NCBI GenBank assembly: GCA_029237515.1
Contig: JARBAV010000362.1
Coordinates: forward strand, 1 to 5,171
DNA from: Nitrososphaerales archaeon
GTDB taxonomy: Archaea; Thermoproteota; Nitrososphaeria; Nitrososphaerales; Nitrososphaeraceae
Direction of reading: 5' to 3'
Length of the DNA stretch: 5,171 nucleotides
The position numbers and the translations under genes are program-made. The notes beneath the pieces are model-generated. The model had not been told where the DNA came from. It saw nothing but the letters and a program-made list of their open reading frames with translations, and did not search any database. Below, one piece after another: positions 1 to 4,975 of this stretch (the stretch's first letter is position 1; each line of letters begins with the position of its first letter).

Positions 1-474
1 AACAATTTCCGCAGACTGATCGTCAAGAATGTATTTGACCAAAAAGTGAGCTGGAAAATTTACAGGAAATAGCGTGAAATCTAACCTAGAAGCTATCCTC
101 ATATATAGGATAGACAGAGTTATCGGTATCCCCGTTTTTCTTTCAAGCACTATATTGAGATAATTGTTGGCAGGATTGTAATAGTCATGTGCATTAGGTT
201 TGAACTTTACCTCATTGAAAAAGAAATCGTTTATCTCTTCTATAAGTTGGGTCGGTCGTAAGCGCTTGGGGGCCTTAACTTTCTGAGATAATCTATTACC
301 CAATTCGTCTATCTGCTGTGAAGTGGATTTGATATCCAACTCAGGATAGGCTAGGATCCTTGATACGTGCAACGAAAATTCAGTTAACCCACTATTATCC
401 TCCTTCATTCGTATAGGAATTGCTACGGCGTTCTTCCAATCCTCGACGCAGCCTTGCAAATCAATTGCAGCCAA
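1..474 (-). CDS. SirB1 / Transglut_core2 family protein, C-terminus beyond window
   Basis: The minus strand is open from 474 to the left edge, giving 158 residues without a stop. The family is recognised from the block at residues 98-123, YYNPANNYLNIVLERKTGIP followed by ITLSIL, and from FPAHFLVKY at 140-148; both match the SirB1 / Transglut_core2 (transglutaminase-like) pattern of an N-P-x-N-S-Y-L-N core, R-x-G-I-P-I-S-L and G-H-F-L-V. His143 is kept, while the position where a catalytic Cys would be expected appears to be Thr/Ser, which is common in this family, so enzymatic activity is doubtful. Members usually run about 270-290 residues, so roughly 40% is missing on the left. I chose the TTG at 474 because a stop lies directly upstream, a TATA-like box sits about 30 bases before it, and the segment VEDWKNAV looks like family sequence; an ATG at 408 (residue 23) is the alternative. 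The cellular role of archaeal members is unknown. The family call is firm, the start less so. Confidence 0.85.
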   Translation of the reverse strand, partial: MAAIDLQGCVEDWKNAVAIPIRMKEDNSGLTEFSLHVSRILAYPELDIKSTSQQIDELGNRLSQKVKAPKRLRPTQLIEEINDFFFNEVKFKPNAHDYYNPANNYLNIVLERKTGIPITLSILYMRIASRLDFTLFPVNFPAHFLVKYILDDQSAEIV

Positions 475-500
475 TCAAGCTATAATTCCCACTTTCTTAC

Positions 501-510
501 TTATATCTTA
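501..510 (-). promoter_or_regulatory. TATA-like box for the SirB1-family gene
   Basis: Read on the minus strand this is TAAGATATAA. Its centre lies about 31 bases before the TTG at 474, which puts an expected archaeal transcription start near 479 and makes the message almost leaderless. No Shine-Dalgarno sequence is visible before the start. This is inferred from spacing and composition only. Confidence 0.4.
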
Positions 511-622
511 GCCAAGTGAGTCAACGCTAATTGAACTCATCACATCATCCTAACCGTCCTTAATCGAGATTACGACCAAAAGAACAGAATAGGGCTAGCA
601 ATTGAAGTCTCTAGTTTGAATT

Positions 623-650
623 CAGCAGCTTTTGATCAACAAAACTGCTG
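623..650 (-). terminator. Hairpin after the dehydrogenase gene, possible terminator
   Basis: CAGCAG (623-628) pairs with CTGCTG (645-650), and after one bulged C (629) TTTTG (630-634) pairs with CAAAA (640-644), leaving the 5-base loop ATCAA. The 11 base pairs begin 26 bases past the stop codon of the minus-strand dehydrogenase gene. No T-tract follows on the minus strand, so it is not a classical intrinsic terminator; it could mark an mRNA 3' end or be an RNA processing or stability element. The rest of 475-675 shows no coding potential that I can support. Confidence 0.35.
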
Positions 651-675
651 TACTTTGTATTCGTCTTTTTCGTGG

Positions 676-1917
676 CTAGTCGTATTGGATAAAACCTGAT
701 CTTCCCGTCCTACGACTAGTCTGGATGTTTGCAGTTTGTGATGATGCTCGTGATAGTCTATATCTCTTATATTCTTCATCTACTTCCATTGATGCTTTTA
801 GTATTCTGCTTCTTGCAGCAATAGATTTTGAAGATTGTAGAAACATTTTGGTGTCTTTTGGCAGACAGTGTCCTCCTATGCCGTCTCTGGGCTCGAGTAT
901 TTCTACATTCCATTTAGTATTTAGGGCTTCACGCAATTCTGGGAAGTTTATGCTATTAGCTTGACAGTAAAGGTAGATATCCTCTGCAAAAGCTATTTGA
1001 AGATATCTATGTGCATTTTCAGCTATCTTTGTTATTTCAGCAATTTCTACATCAGAAACAGGATGTAATGGTATTCCTAGATTAGGAATGTAATTGATGC
1101 TATTATGTTTGCCAGTTGTGGAAGTTATATCATCATCCATAGTTGAGGGAGTGATTTCGATGCCAGTATCGTCGCCCATGAGGGTGCTGTTATTACCATT
1201 GGCACCATCACCACCACCATTGCCATTACCATTACCATTATTGATCTTGTTGCTTTCGTTATTGTTATTGTTGTTATTGTTGTTGTTGTTTATGTTATTG
1301 CTGTCATTGCTGCTGTGGTTGCTTGCATCAATTTGACCGTAGAACTGAACAGCTGCTTTAAGACAACAATCACATACTCCTCCAACTACACGCAACTGAT
1401 TAACTCCATGCTCTCTTTCTTCTAAGGCATACCATCTATGAGGTATGTGTGCAACATGAAGTCTATGGTTTAGCATCTCAAATACCTTCTTTGATGTTCC
1501 CCTTGGAATAGTACTCTCTATCGAGACAAGTGCACCATTTTTGGCTTCCTTTGCAATTTTCTCCTGTACAATGGACAACAAACCATCTATCTGGGGAGTA
1601 AACATATCGTCTGGCTTGTGTGTAGAGATACAAATAATGTATACATCAAATTCACTGAAATTATCAGCTTTCTTTATTGCGGCTATCTTTTCTGCACGCT
1701 GTATTGCTTTCTGACTAATATCATATCCGTATACATCAAATCCTTTCTCCTTCACATATTTTGCTACCGGAAGGCCAAGCTGGCCTAATCCAATTATAAG
1801 AACTTTGTCGAAGCGAGAATAATTATCAGTTCTCAAATAGCTTGACTGTGACCCTCTACTAATGATTTCAAAGCCCTCTTTAGGCAAAGTGAACCCACAA
1901 GAATTATTATCTAACAA
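676..1917 (-). CDS. Short nucleotide-sugar dehydrogenase-like protein with Asn/Gly-rich insert
   Basis: This 413-residue protein belongs to the UDP-glucose/GDP-mannose dehydrogenase superfamily (WecC/Ugd-like), enzymes that oxidise a nucleotide sugar C6 hydroxyl to a carboxylate with NAD+. The NAD-binding Rossmann motif GLGQLGLP is at 43-50, ESTIPRGT at 134-141, the central-domain motif EITKIAEN with Lys297 and Asn301, and the catalytic cysteine motif GGHCLPKD with Cys351. The protein ends about 60 residues after Cys351, so the usual C-terminal UDP-binding domain of about 100 residues is absent, and the true substrate is uncertain. Residues 196-280 are an insert between the two domains: 11 consecutive Asn (210-220), then Asn-Gly repeats (226-243) and an Asp/Thr-rich stretch; family members have only a short loop here. 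The start is TTG, supported by a TATA-like box about 28 bases upstream; TTG at residue 28 is an alternative because conserved sequence starts near residue 36. It may act in cell-surface glycan synthesis, which is inferred from the family alone. Confidence 0.85.
   Translation of the reverse strand: MLDNNSCGFTLPKEGFEIISRGSQSSYLRTDNYSRFDKVLIIGLGQLGLPVAKYVKEKGFDVYGYDISQKAIQRAEKIAAIKKADNFSEFDVYIICISTHKPDDMFTPQIDGLLSIVQEKIAKEAKNGALVSIESTIPRGTSKKVFEMLNHRLHVAHIPHRWYALEEREHGVNQLRVVGGVCDCCLKAAVQFYGQIDASNHSSNDSNNINNNNNNNNNNNESNKINNGNGNGNGGGDGANGNNSTLMGDDTGIEITPSTMDDDITSTTGKHNSINYIPNLGIPLHPVSDVEIAEITKIAENAHRYLQIAFAEDIYLYCQANSINFPELREALNTKWNVEILEPRDGIGGHCLPKDTKMFLQSSKSIAARSRILKASMEVDEEYKRYRLSRASSQTANIQTSRRTGRSGFIQYD
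1078..1332 (-). repeat. Low-complexity trinucleotide tract encoding the Asn/Gly insert
   Basis: The densest part, about 1189-1299, is built from AAC/AAT (Asn) codons with interspersed GGT/GGC codons on the minus strand; on the plus strand it reads as runs of GTT, ATT and ACC-like triplets. Codons for the 11 Asn residues occupy 1258-1290 and mix AAC and AAT, so the tract is a degenerate microsatellite and not a pure repeat. The reading frame stays open throughout. The tract produces a spurious Leu-rich frame on the opposite strand. Replication slippage is the likely origin, and length may vary between strains. Confidence 0.8.
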
Positions 1918-1940
1918 CCGAGCAATTTATGGTTTTATTG

Positions 1941-1950
1941 TTTAATATAC
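1941..1950 (-). promoter_or_regulatory. TATA-like box for the dehydrogenase gene
   Basis: Read on the minus strand this is GTATATTAAA, ending 24 bases before the TTG at 1917. The usual archaeal TATA-to-start spacing predicts transcription from about 1919, so the message would be leaderless or nearly so. It overlaps the left copy of the 19-base repeat at 1948-1966. Confidence 0.45.
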
Positions 1951-1966
1951 AATAAGATAGTGAAAA
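1948..1966 (+). repeat. 19-base repeat, copy 1
   Basis: The sequence TACAATAAGATAGTGAAAA recurs at 2167-2185 with one mismatch (G to T); the first 14 bases are identical. This copy lies at and just upstream of the TATA-like box of the minus-strand dehydrogenase gene. Together with copy 2 it could be a binding site for a regulator shared by the two diverging genes. Confidence 0.6.
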
Positions 1967-2166
1967 CTAGTAATATTTTAGTGGGGATAGGTACAGTGGT
2001 TTGTTATGATTAATGTTATTTGCATTGAAATTTAATGAATGATCTCTCCTCAGGAAGTCAAGTATATTGAAATAATCCAATTATTGATACTACTTTGAAC
2101 GGCCGCGAATTGGGTTAGCCTCTCTTTTTCCCATTCCCTTAGAAGGCCGAACCCAATTACAATGTT
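1967..2166. other. Divergent intergenic region without a visible coding frame
   Basis: Between the dehydrogenase (minus) and the next plus-strand gene lie 299 bases in total. All frames here are broken by stops and I find no protein gene and no tRNA fold. The region holds a weak AT-rich inverted repeat at 2061-2091 (AGTAT/ATACT outer arms, AATAAT/ATTATT inner arms) and a stronger hairpin at 2108-2158. A short non-coding RNA running rightwards from near 1975 is conceivable, because a TATA-like TTTAATATAC lies at 1941-1950 on the plus strand too, but nothing proves it. Confidence 0.4.
2108..2158 (+). repeat. Inverted repeat / hairpin in the divergent region
   Basis: AATTGGGTT (2108-2116) pairs perfectly with AACCCAATT (2150-2158). 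After a small interior loop, GCCT (2118-2121) pairs with AGGC (2144-2147). The enclosed loop of about 22 bases is rich in C and T. This is far stronger than the surrounding background. It could be the 3' hairpin of a small RNA, a protein-binding palindrome or a remnant of a small element; no T-tract follows it. Confidence 0.6.
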
Positions 2167-2185
2167 TACAATAAGATAGTTAAAA
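2167..2185 (+). repeat. 19-base repeat, copy 2
   Basis: The sequence TACAATAAGATAGTTAAAA matches copy 1 at 1948-1966 except for one base. Here it lies directly upstream of, and runs into, the TATA-like TTAAAATATG of the plus-strand gene at 2217, that is, in the place where a BRE or an upstream operator would be. A looser relative, TTTACAATAA, is found at 4664-4673 between the AcnX operon and the zinc-ribbon gene. Confidence 0.6.
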
Positions 2186-2189
2186 TATG
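2180..2189 (+). promoter_or_regulatory. TATA-like box for the 111-residue gene
   Basis: TTAAAATATG is centred about 32 bases before the ATG at 2217, which predicts a transcription start near 2211 and a very short leader. The alternative TTTACAATAA at 2165-2174 would give a leader of about 20 bases that would include the last part of an 8-codon frame (2187-2213). No Shine-Dalgarno sequence is seen. Confidence 0.4.
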
Positions 2190-2216
2190 ATGAGAATTTC
2201 GTTACTCATGTAGATT

Positions 2217-2552
2217 ATGGAGAATCGAGCTGAACCAGTGACTAGATATAAAATTAACCAGCTAATCGATACCGGTATGAGCATTACCCTAAGTCTCACG
2301 GAGGATGTAGAGCTGGAGAAAGTGTCCCAGCAACAGCTAATACTAGATTCAATTGACAATCTTGTATCAGACAAGGACGTAAAGCAGCAGGTAAAGCCGT
2401 TCTTGGAAGCCATTCTTAGAGCTCAACCGCAAACCGTCATAAACACATACTCTCAGACCACTATACAGATTACAATGCCCAAAAGGAGGTTCCAGAAAAT
2501 TGGAATTCCACAGGTCGGAGATACTCTGGCAATCGACATAAGGAAAGAATAG
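2217..2552 (+). CDS. Small conserved-looking protein of unknown function
   Basis: This encodes 111 residues from an ATG. I do not recognise the family securely. The protein is soluble and charged, with no signal peptide, membrane segment or Cys cluster. Residues 8-30 look like a beta strand pair (RYKINQLIDTG, MSITLSLTED), residues 32-70 are likely helical and rich in Asp, Gln and Lys, and 74-110 return to strands with a basic MPKRRFQKIG and a closing PQVGDTLAIDI. The beta-alpha-beta layout and GDTL ending suggest a compact domain. I have a weak recollection that similar small proteins are labelled arcadin-1-like in some Nitrososphaeria genomes, but I cannot verify this and no actin-like gene is nearby. 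It stands alone between its own promoter and a 125-base gap, and may share regulation with the divergent dehydrogenase through the 19-base repeat. Coding reality is supported by length, ATG and promoter spacing. Confidence 0.75.
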   Translation: MENRAEPVTRYKINQLIDTGMSITLSLTEDVELEKVSQQQLILDSIDNLVSDKDVKQQVKPFLEAILRAQPQTVINTYSQTTIQITMPKRRFQKIGIPQVGDTLAIDIRKE

Positions 2553-2647
2553 CGAGTCTTTTAACACGGTACTAATCAAGCATTAGGTTGAACTGACGTA
2601 GCAGCATTACTCCTAAACCTAGGAACATTCCGATATCCAGAGATTAG

Positions 2648-2655
2648 AATAAATA
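2648..2655 (+). promoter_or_regulatory. TATA-like box for the DUF2024 gene
   Basis: AATAAATA is centred 26 bases before the ATG at 2678, the classical distance to an archaeal transcription start, so this mRNA is probably leaderless. No Shine-Dalgarno sequence precedes the ATG. Confidence 0.5.
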
Positions 2656-2677
2656 GTGTTAAGGGTCGAATAAGCCC

Positions 2678-2941
2678 ATGCAGTGTGCAGTATATGATAC
2701 ATACGTTAGAAAAAAAGATGGAGACGTTATGCATTTTGATGTAGTCGTGGAGGCCAAAACTCCACATGAAAAAGCTATCGAATTTGGCAAAAAGTACTTG
2801 GAAAGTGTAGGTGAGGGAGAACAACAAATGACTCAGGAGGAATGTCAATTCTGTCACATTCAGCAAGCCCCTCCAAGGATAGAGAGCGATATTCAAAATA
2901 ACGGGTATTATATTCAAAAAATGGAAGGTTGTCCTGCATGA
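2678..2941 (+). CDS. DUF2024 family protein
   Basis: The 87-residue protein fits the DUF2024 family along its whole length: an N-terminal VYDTYVRKKDGDVMHFDVVV (5-24), a helical EKAIEFGKKYL (31-41), the hallmark TQEECQFCH (52-60), then APPRIE and a C-terminal GYYIQKMEGC (76-85). Cys56, Cys59, His60 and perhaps Cys85 could bind a metal, but this is inferred from spacing. The family is found in bacteria and some archaea and its function is unknown; its length is usually 80-90 residues, so this copy is full length. The ATG start is supported by the TATA-like box 26 bases upstream. It is not part of an operon with the next gene, which begins 102 bases on behind its own TATA-like box. Its patchy distribution would fit horizontal acquisition, though codon use here does not stand out. 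The family call is firm and no cellular role is claimed. Confidence 0.88.
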   Translation: MQCAVYDTYVRKKDGDVMHFDVVVEAKTPHEKAIEFGKKYLESVGEGEQQMTQEECQFCHIQQAPPRIESDIQNNGYYIQKMEGCPA

Positions 2942-2948
2942 TCGAGTG

Positions 2949-2966
2949 AGTCCTTCTAGAAAGACT
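2949..2966 (+). terminator. Small imperfect hairpin after the DUF2024 gene
   Basis: AGTCCTT (2949-2955) and AAAGACT (2960-2966) form six pairs around one C/A mismatch with a CTAG loop, starting 8 bases after the DUF2024 stop. It is short and lacks a T-tract, so it could be chance; a 3'-end role is only a suggestion. Confidence 0.2.
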
Positions 2967-2997
2967 ACCCAAATGCTAAAGATATGTGCCGGGCAGG

Positions 2998-3004
2998 CTT
3001 AAAT
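2998..3004 (+). promoter_or_regulatory. TATA-like box for the phosphomevalonate dehydratase operon
   Basis: CTTAAAT, preceded by GCAGG, resembles an archaeal BRE/TATA pair and predicts a transcription start near 3026, leaving a leader of about 18 bases before the TTG at 3044. GAGAG at 3030-3034 is at most a weak Shine-Dalgarno sequence. Confidence 0.5.
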
Positions 3005-3043
3005 CTTTTCATTATTCCGACATCTACCGAGAGATAATTATCA

Positions 3044-4204
3044 TTGGAACTTACTAAGTCCGAAGAAAAAATCCTTGATGGGAGCGAGGGAGAGATACAT
3101 GCTGCTGCATATAGGGTTCTACTGGCGATAGGACGGGCAACCGAAGCTGAAAAACTGGTTCCAATTCAATGGGCTCACGTTTCTGGTGTAAATTATAATA
3201 CTATCGGCGATGCAGGAGTGAATTTCCTACAGGAAGTGGCAAAAGGGGCACATTTCAAGGTAAGGACGACGATCAATCCTATGGGCTATGATAGAAGTAA
3301 ACCAAACGCACTTTCTGAAAATTTCTTGTCTAAGCAAATGCAAATTGTGAAAAGCTATAAACAAATGGGAGCCATGCAATCCTTTTCCTGTACTCCGTAT
3401 GAAATTTTCCGACTTCCAAGAAAAGGTACCTCTGTGAGTTTCGCTGAAAGCAGCGCCGCAGTCTTTTCCAATTCATTTTTGGGACTAATGACAAATAAAG
3501 AGAGCGCTCTTAGCGCACTTGCAAGCGCCATAACAGGAAAGTCCCCGTATTCTGATCTTCGAATAGAACAATCTCGAACTCCTAAGGTGGCCCTAAAATG
3601 CAAGGGTATAACTATGAATTCTGAAACAGATTACGGCCTACTTGGTTATCTGGCTGGAAAAATCTCAAAAGATAGTTGTATTGCCTTTTCAGATTTGAAA
3701 AGCGAAATGGACATGATGTTCGCAAAAGCAATCTCATCAGGATTGGGAACCTCAGGATCTTGCGGAATGTTTACGTCTGGCAACATGTCGAAAAGTGAAT
3801 CCATTGCAATAGACGAGGATGAAATCTCCAAAGCCAAAGACGAGTTGAATACCGATGAGGATGGCGACCTTATTTTGTTCGGTAGTCCACAACTTGGATT
3901 AAGTGAGTTATCGTACCTCCATGATCTTATTGCGGGACGAAAATTTGATAGGAAGTGCATTATTTTTTGTTCAAGATACGTCCATAATCAGGCTAGGAAA
4001 ATCGGGCTAGCTTCAAAAGTAGAGTCATCAGGGGCAGAATTTATGTGCGACTCTTGCATGTGTCTTTCACCATTAATAACCAGGGACAACACTGATTCAA
4101 TCATAACCAATAGTGTAAAGGGAGCGTATTATATGAAAAGCTCTAATCGTGTTGGCGTAGCATTAAAGGATATGAAAACCCTAGTGAAAACTTATAGTGA
4201 ATAA
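3044..4204 (+). CDS. Phosphomevalonate dehydratase large subunit (aconitase X)
   Basis: This 386-residue protein is the AcnX (DUF521) large subunit. In archaea this enzyme dehydrates (R)-5-phosphomevalonate to trans-anhydromevalonate 5-phosphate in the modified mevalonate pathway, which leads to isoprenoid lipids. Family blocks in order are an N-terminal LTKSEEKIL (3-11), WAHVSGVNYNTIGDAG (43-58), SCTPY (115-119) with Cys116, ESSAAVFSNSFLG (135-147), AITGKSPYSDL (162-172), DYGLLGYLAGK (196-206), CDSCMCLSPL (335-344) with Cys338, and TNSVKGAYY (355-363). Cys116 and Cys338 align with expected iron-sulfur ligands. Where relatives, as I recall them, have GCPH, this protein has GSPQ with Ser281, while extra cysteines lie at 305, 309, 335 and 340. 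The start is TTG and agrees with the family N-terminus. The small subunit follows after 3 bases, so the two are surely cotranscribed. A bacterial-type hydroxyproline dehydratase role is less likely because the subunits are separate and the host appears archaeal. Confidence 0.93.
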   Translation: MELTKSEEKILDGSEGEIHAAAYRVLLAIGRATEAEKLVPIQWAHVSGVNYNTIGDAGVNFLQEVAKGAHFKVRTTINPMGYDRSKPNALSENFLSKQMQIVKSYKQMGAMQSFSCTPYEIFRLPRKGTSVSFAESSAAVFSNSFLGLMTNKESALSALASAITGKSPYSDLRIEQSRTPKVALKCKGITMNSETDYGLLGYLAGKISKDSCIAFSDLKSEMDMMFAKAISSGLGTSGSCGMFTSGNMSKSESIAIDEDEISKAKDELNTDEDGDLILFGSPQLGLSELSYLHDLIAGRKFDRKCIIFCSRYVHNQARKIGLASKVESSGAEFMCDSCMCLSPLITRDNTDSIITNSVKGAYYMKSSNRVGVALKDMKTLVKTYSE

Positions 4205-4207
4205 GCG

Positions 4208-4618
4208 ATGTTTGTTGTTGAGTGCAAGTGCGTTGTAAAGGGATTCGCTGAAGGGGAACCTTTGATATCGGATACCCCAATAAATTTTCTTACGATGATT
4301 GACACTGAAAATGGGGAGATCAAGGATCCGAATCATAACCTCTATGGCAAGACATTGAAGGGCAAGATATTTGTTTTCCCAAATTCAGTAGGTAGCAGCG
4401 TAGGCGCATACATGCTATACAGCTTGAAAAAAAAAGGCTCTGGTCCATTGGCAATTATTTGTTCCAACAGGATGGACATAACGACGGCTTCTGGTTGTGC
4501 TATATCAAATATCCCTGCCGTCTACCTGAAAGATAATAATTTACTACAGGTTTTAAGGAACAGCCGGACAATGACCGTTGATTGTGAAGGAGAGCAAATC
4601 TTGATCTACCAAAATTGA
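4208..4618 (+). CDS. Phosphomevalonate dehydratase small subunit (aconitase X swivel domain)
   Basis: The 136-residue protein is the DUF126 / AcnX small subunit, the swivelling domain that closes over the active site of the large subunit encoded just upstream. Typical blocks are GFAEGEPLISDTPINFL (12-28), a DPNHNLYGKTLKGKIFVFP stretch (40-58), the GSSVGAY motif (62-68) whose serine corresponds in position to the aconitase catalytic base, and the C-terminal SGCAISNIPAVYL (95-107). Length is normal for the family (about 130-140). The ATG lies 3 bases after the large-subunit stop, with no separate promoter, so translation is probably coupled. The gene ends 64 bases before a T8 tract. In bacteria the two domains are often fused; separate genes are the archaeal arrangement. 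No mevalonate-pathway neighbours such as the decarboxylase or isopentenyl phosphate kinase are in the window. Confidence 0.93.
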   Translation: MFVVECKCVVKGFAEGEPLISDTPINFLTMIDTENGEIKDPNHNLYGKTLKGKIFVFPNSVGSSVGAYMLYSLKKKGSGPLAIICSNRMDITTASGCAISNIPAVYLKDNNLLQVLRNSRTMTVDCEGEQILIYQN

Positions 4619-4680
4619 TTGCAAACAATAATGTTTTCGAATTTGAGTAAATACGCCAAATAATTTACAATAATAAGTTA

Positions 4681-4690
4681 TCTTTTTTTT
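4681..4690 (+). terminator. T-rich terminator of the phosphomevalonate dehydratase operon
   Basis: Eight consecutive T (4683-4690) follow the operon by 64 bases and have no strong hairpin before them. Archaeal RNA polymerase terminates at such T-tracts on the coding strand, and the position before the next gene's TATA-like box fits. Nothing else is apparent between 4619 and 4753 apart from the repeat-like TTTACAATAA at 4664-4673. Confidence 0.55.
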
Positions 4691-4719
4691 GACTGAAAGT
4701 ATCGTGGTCAGTACATAAT

Positions 4720-4729
4720 CCTTTTATTG
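4720..4729 (+). promoter_or_regulatory. TATA-like box for the zinc-ribbon gene
   Basis: CCTTTTATTG is centred about 29 bases before the TTG at 4754. GAAGGAG at 4734-4740 is a good Shine-Dalgarno match but lies 13 bases from the start, a little far, and would fall upstream of a transcription start set by this box. The two signals therefore suggest different modes of initiation. Confidence 0.35.
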
Positions 4730-4753
4730 GTGTGAAGGAGTATCAGTAGCTGA

Positions 4754-4975
4754 TTGGCTAGGTTTTGTCCTGAATGCGGTGGTGATATGAAATTTGACAG
4801 TCCTAGTAAGAATTTTGTCTGTAAAGGATGTGGCTTGTTTGTTTCCAGTGAAAAATTAGACGAACTAAGAGACAAAGCGGCTGAAAAATATTATGAGACT
4901 GGAGATGGTAGAAAACGAGTCCACAACGACTACCTTGATTGGTGGCAAAGCTCAAAGAAAGATAAACAAAAATAA
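4754..4975 (+). CDS. Small zinc-ribbon protein with charged tail
   Basis: The 73-residue protein has an N-terminal zinc ribbon, CPEC (5-8) and CKGC (23-26), separated by 14 residues, so four cysteines should bind one zinc ion. The ribbon resembles the N-terminal zinc ribbon of RNA polymerase subunit M / transcription factor S and of TFB, but the C-terminal TFS ribbon with its catalytic acidic loop is absent. The remaining residues, about 30-73, form a helical, highly charged tail (KLDELRDKAAEKYYETGD) ending in YLDWWQSSKKDKQK. Role is unknown; nucleic-acid or polymerase binding is an inference from the fold. The start is TTG because a TGA stop lies directly upstream in frame and the next Met, residue 12, would destroy the first CPEC pair. 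Its stop codon directly touches the stop codon of the convergent small frame at 4976. Confidence 0.82.
   Translation: MARFCPECGGDMKFDSPSKNFVCKGCGLFVSSEKLDELRDKAAEKYYETGDGRKRVHNDYLDWWQSSKKDKQK

Noticed and set aside
725..964. Plus-strand 79-codon frame
   Set aside because: It lies fully within the conserved C-terminal part of the minus-strand dehydrogenase and has no recognisable motif.
1094..1336. Plus-strand open frame with a very Leu-rich product
   Set aside because: It is the antisense of the Asn/Gly tract in the dehydrogenase; GTT/ATT/ACC-like triplets read in another frame give Leu and Pro codons. The minus-strand product has real family motifs on both sides.
2187..2213. Eight-codon plus-strand frame with two ATG codons, and an ATGATGA resembling a C/D RNA box C
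   Set aside because: The likely transcription start near 2211 would exclude most of it from the mRNA, and no matching D box or guide arrangement is convincing. Both can arise by chance in AT-rich promoter DNA.
2584..2622. Inverted repeat TAGGTT/AACCTA between the 111-residue gene and the DUF2024 gene
   Set aside because: Only six pairs over a long loop; this is expected by chance in a 125-base gap.
2576..2917. Minus-strand 113-codon frame, longer than the gene it overlaps
   Set aside because: It covers the DUF2024 gene in antisense; the plus-strand product matches the DUF2024 family from end to end and has a well-placed promoter.
3355..3960. Two minus-strand frames of 82 and 104 codons inside the AcnX gene
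   Set aside because: They are antisense shadows of strongly conserved AcnX blocks and have no signals of their own.
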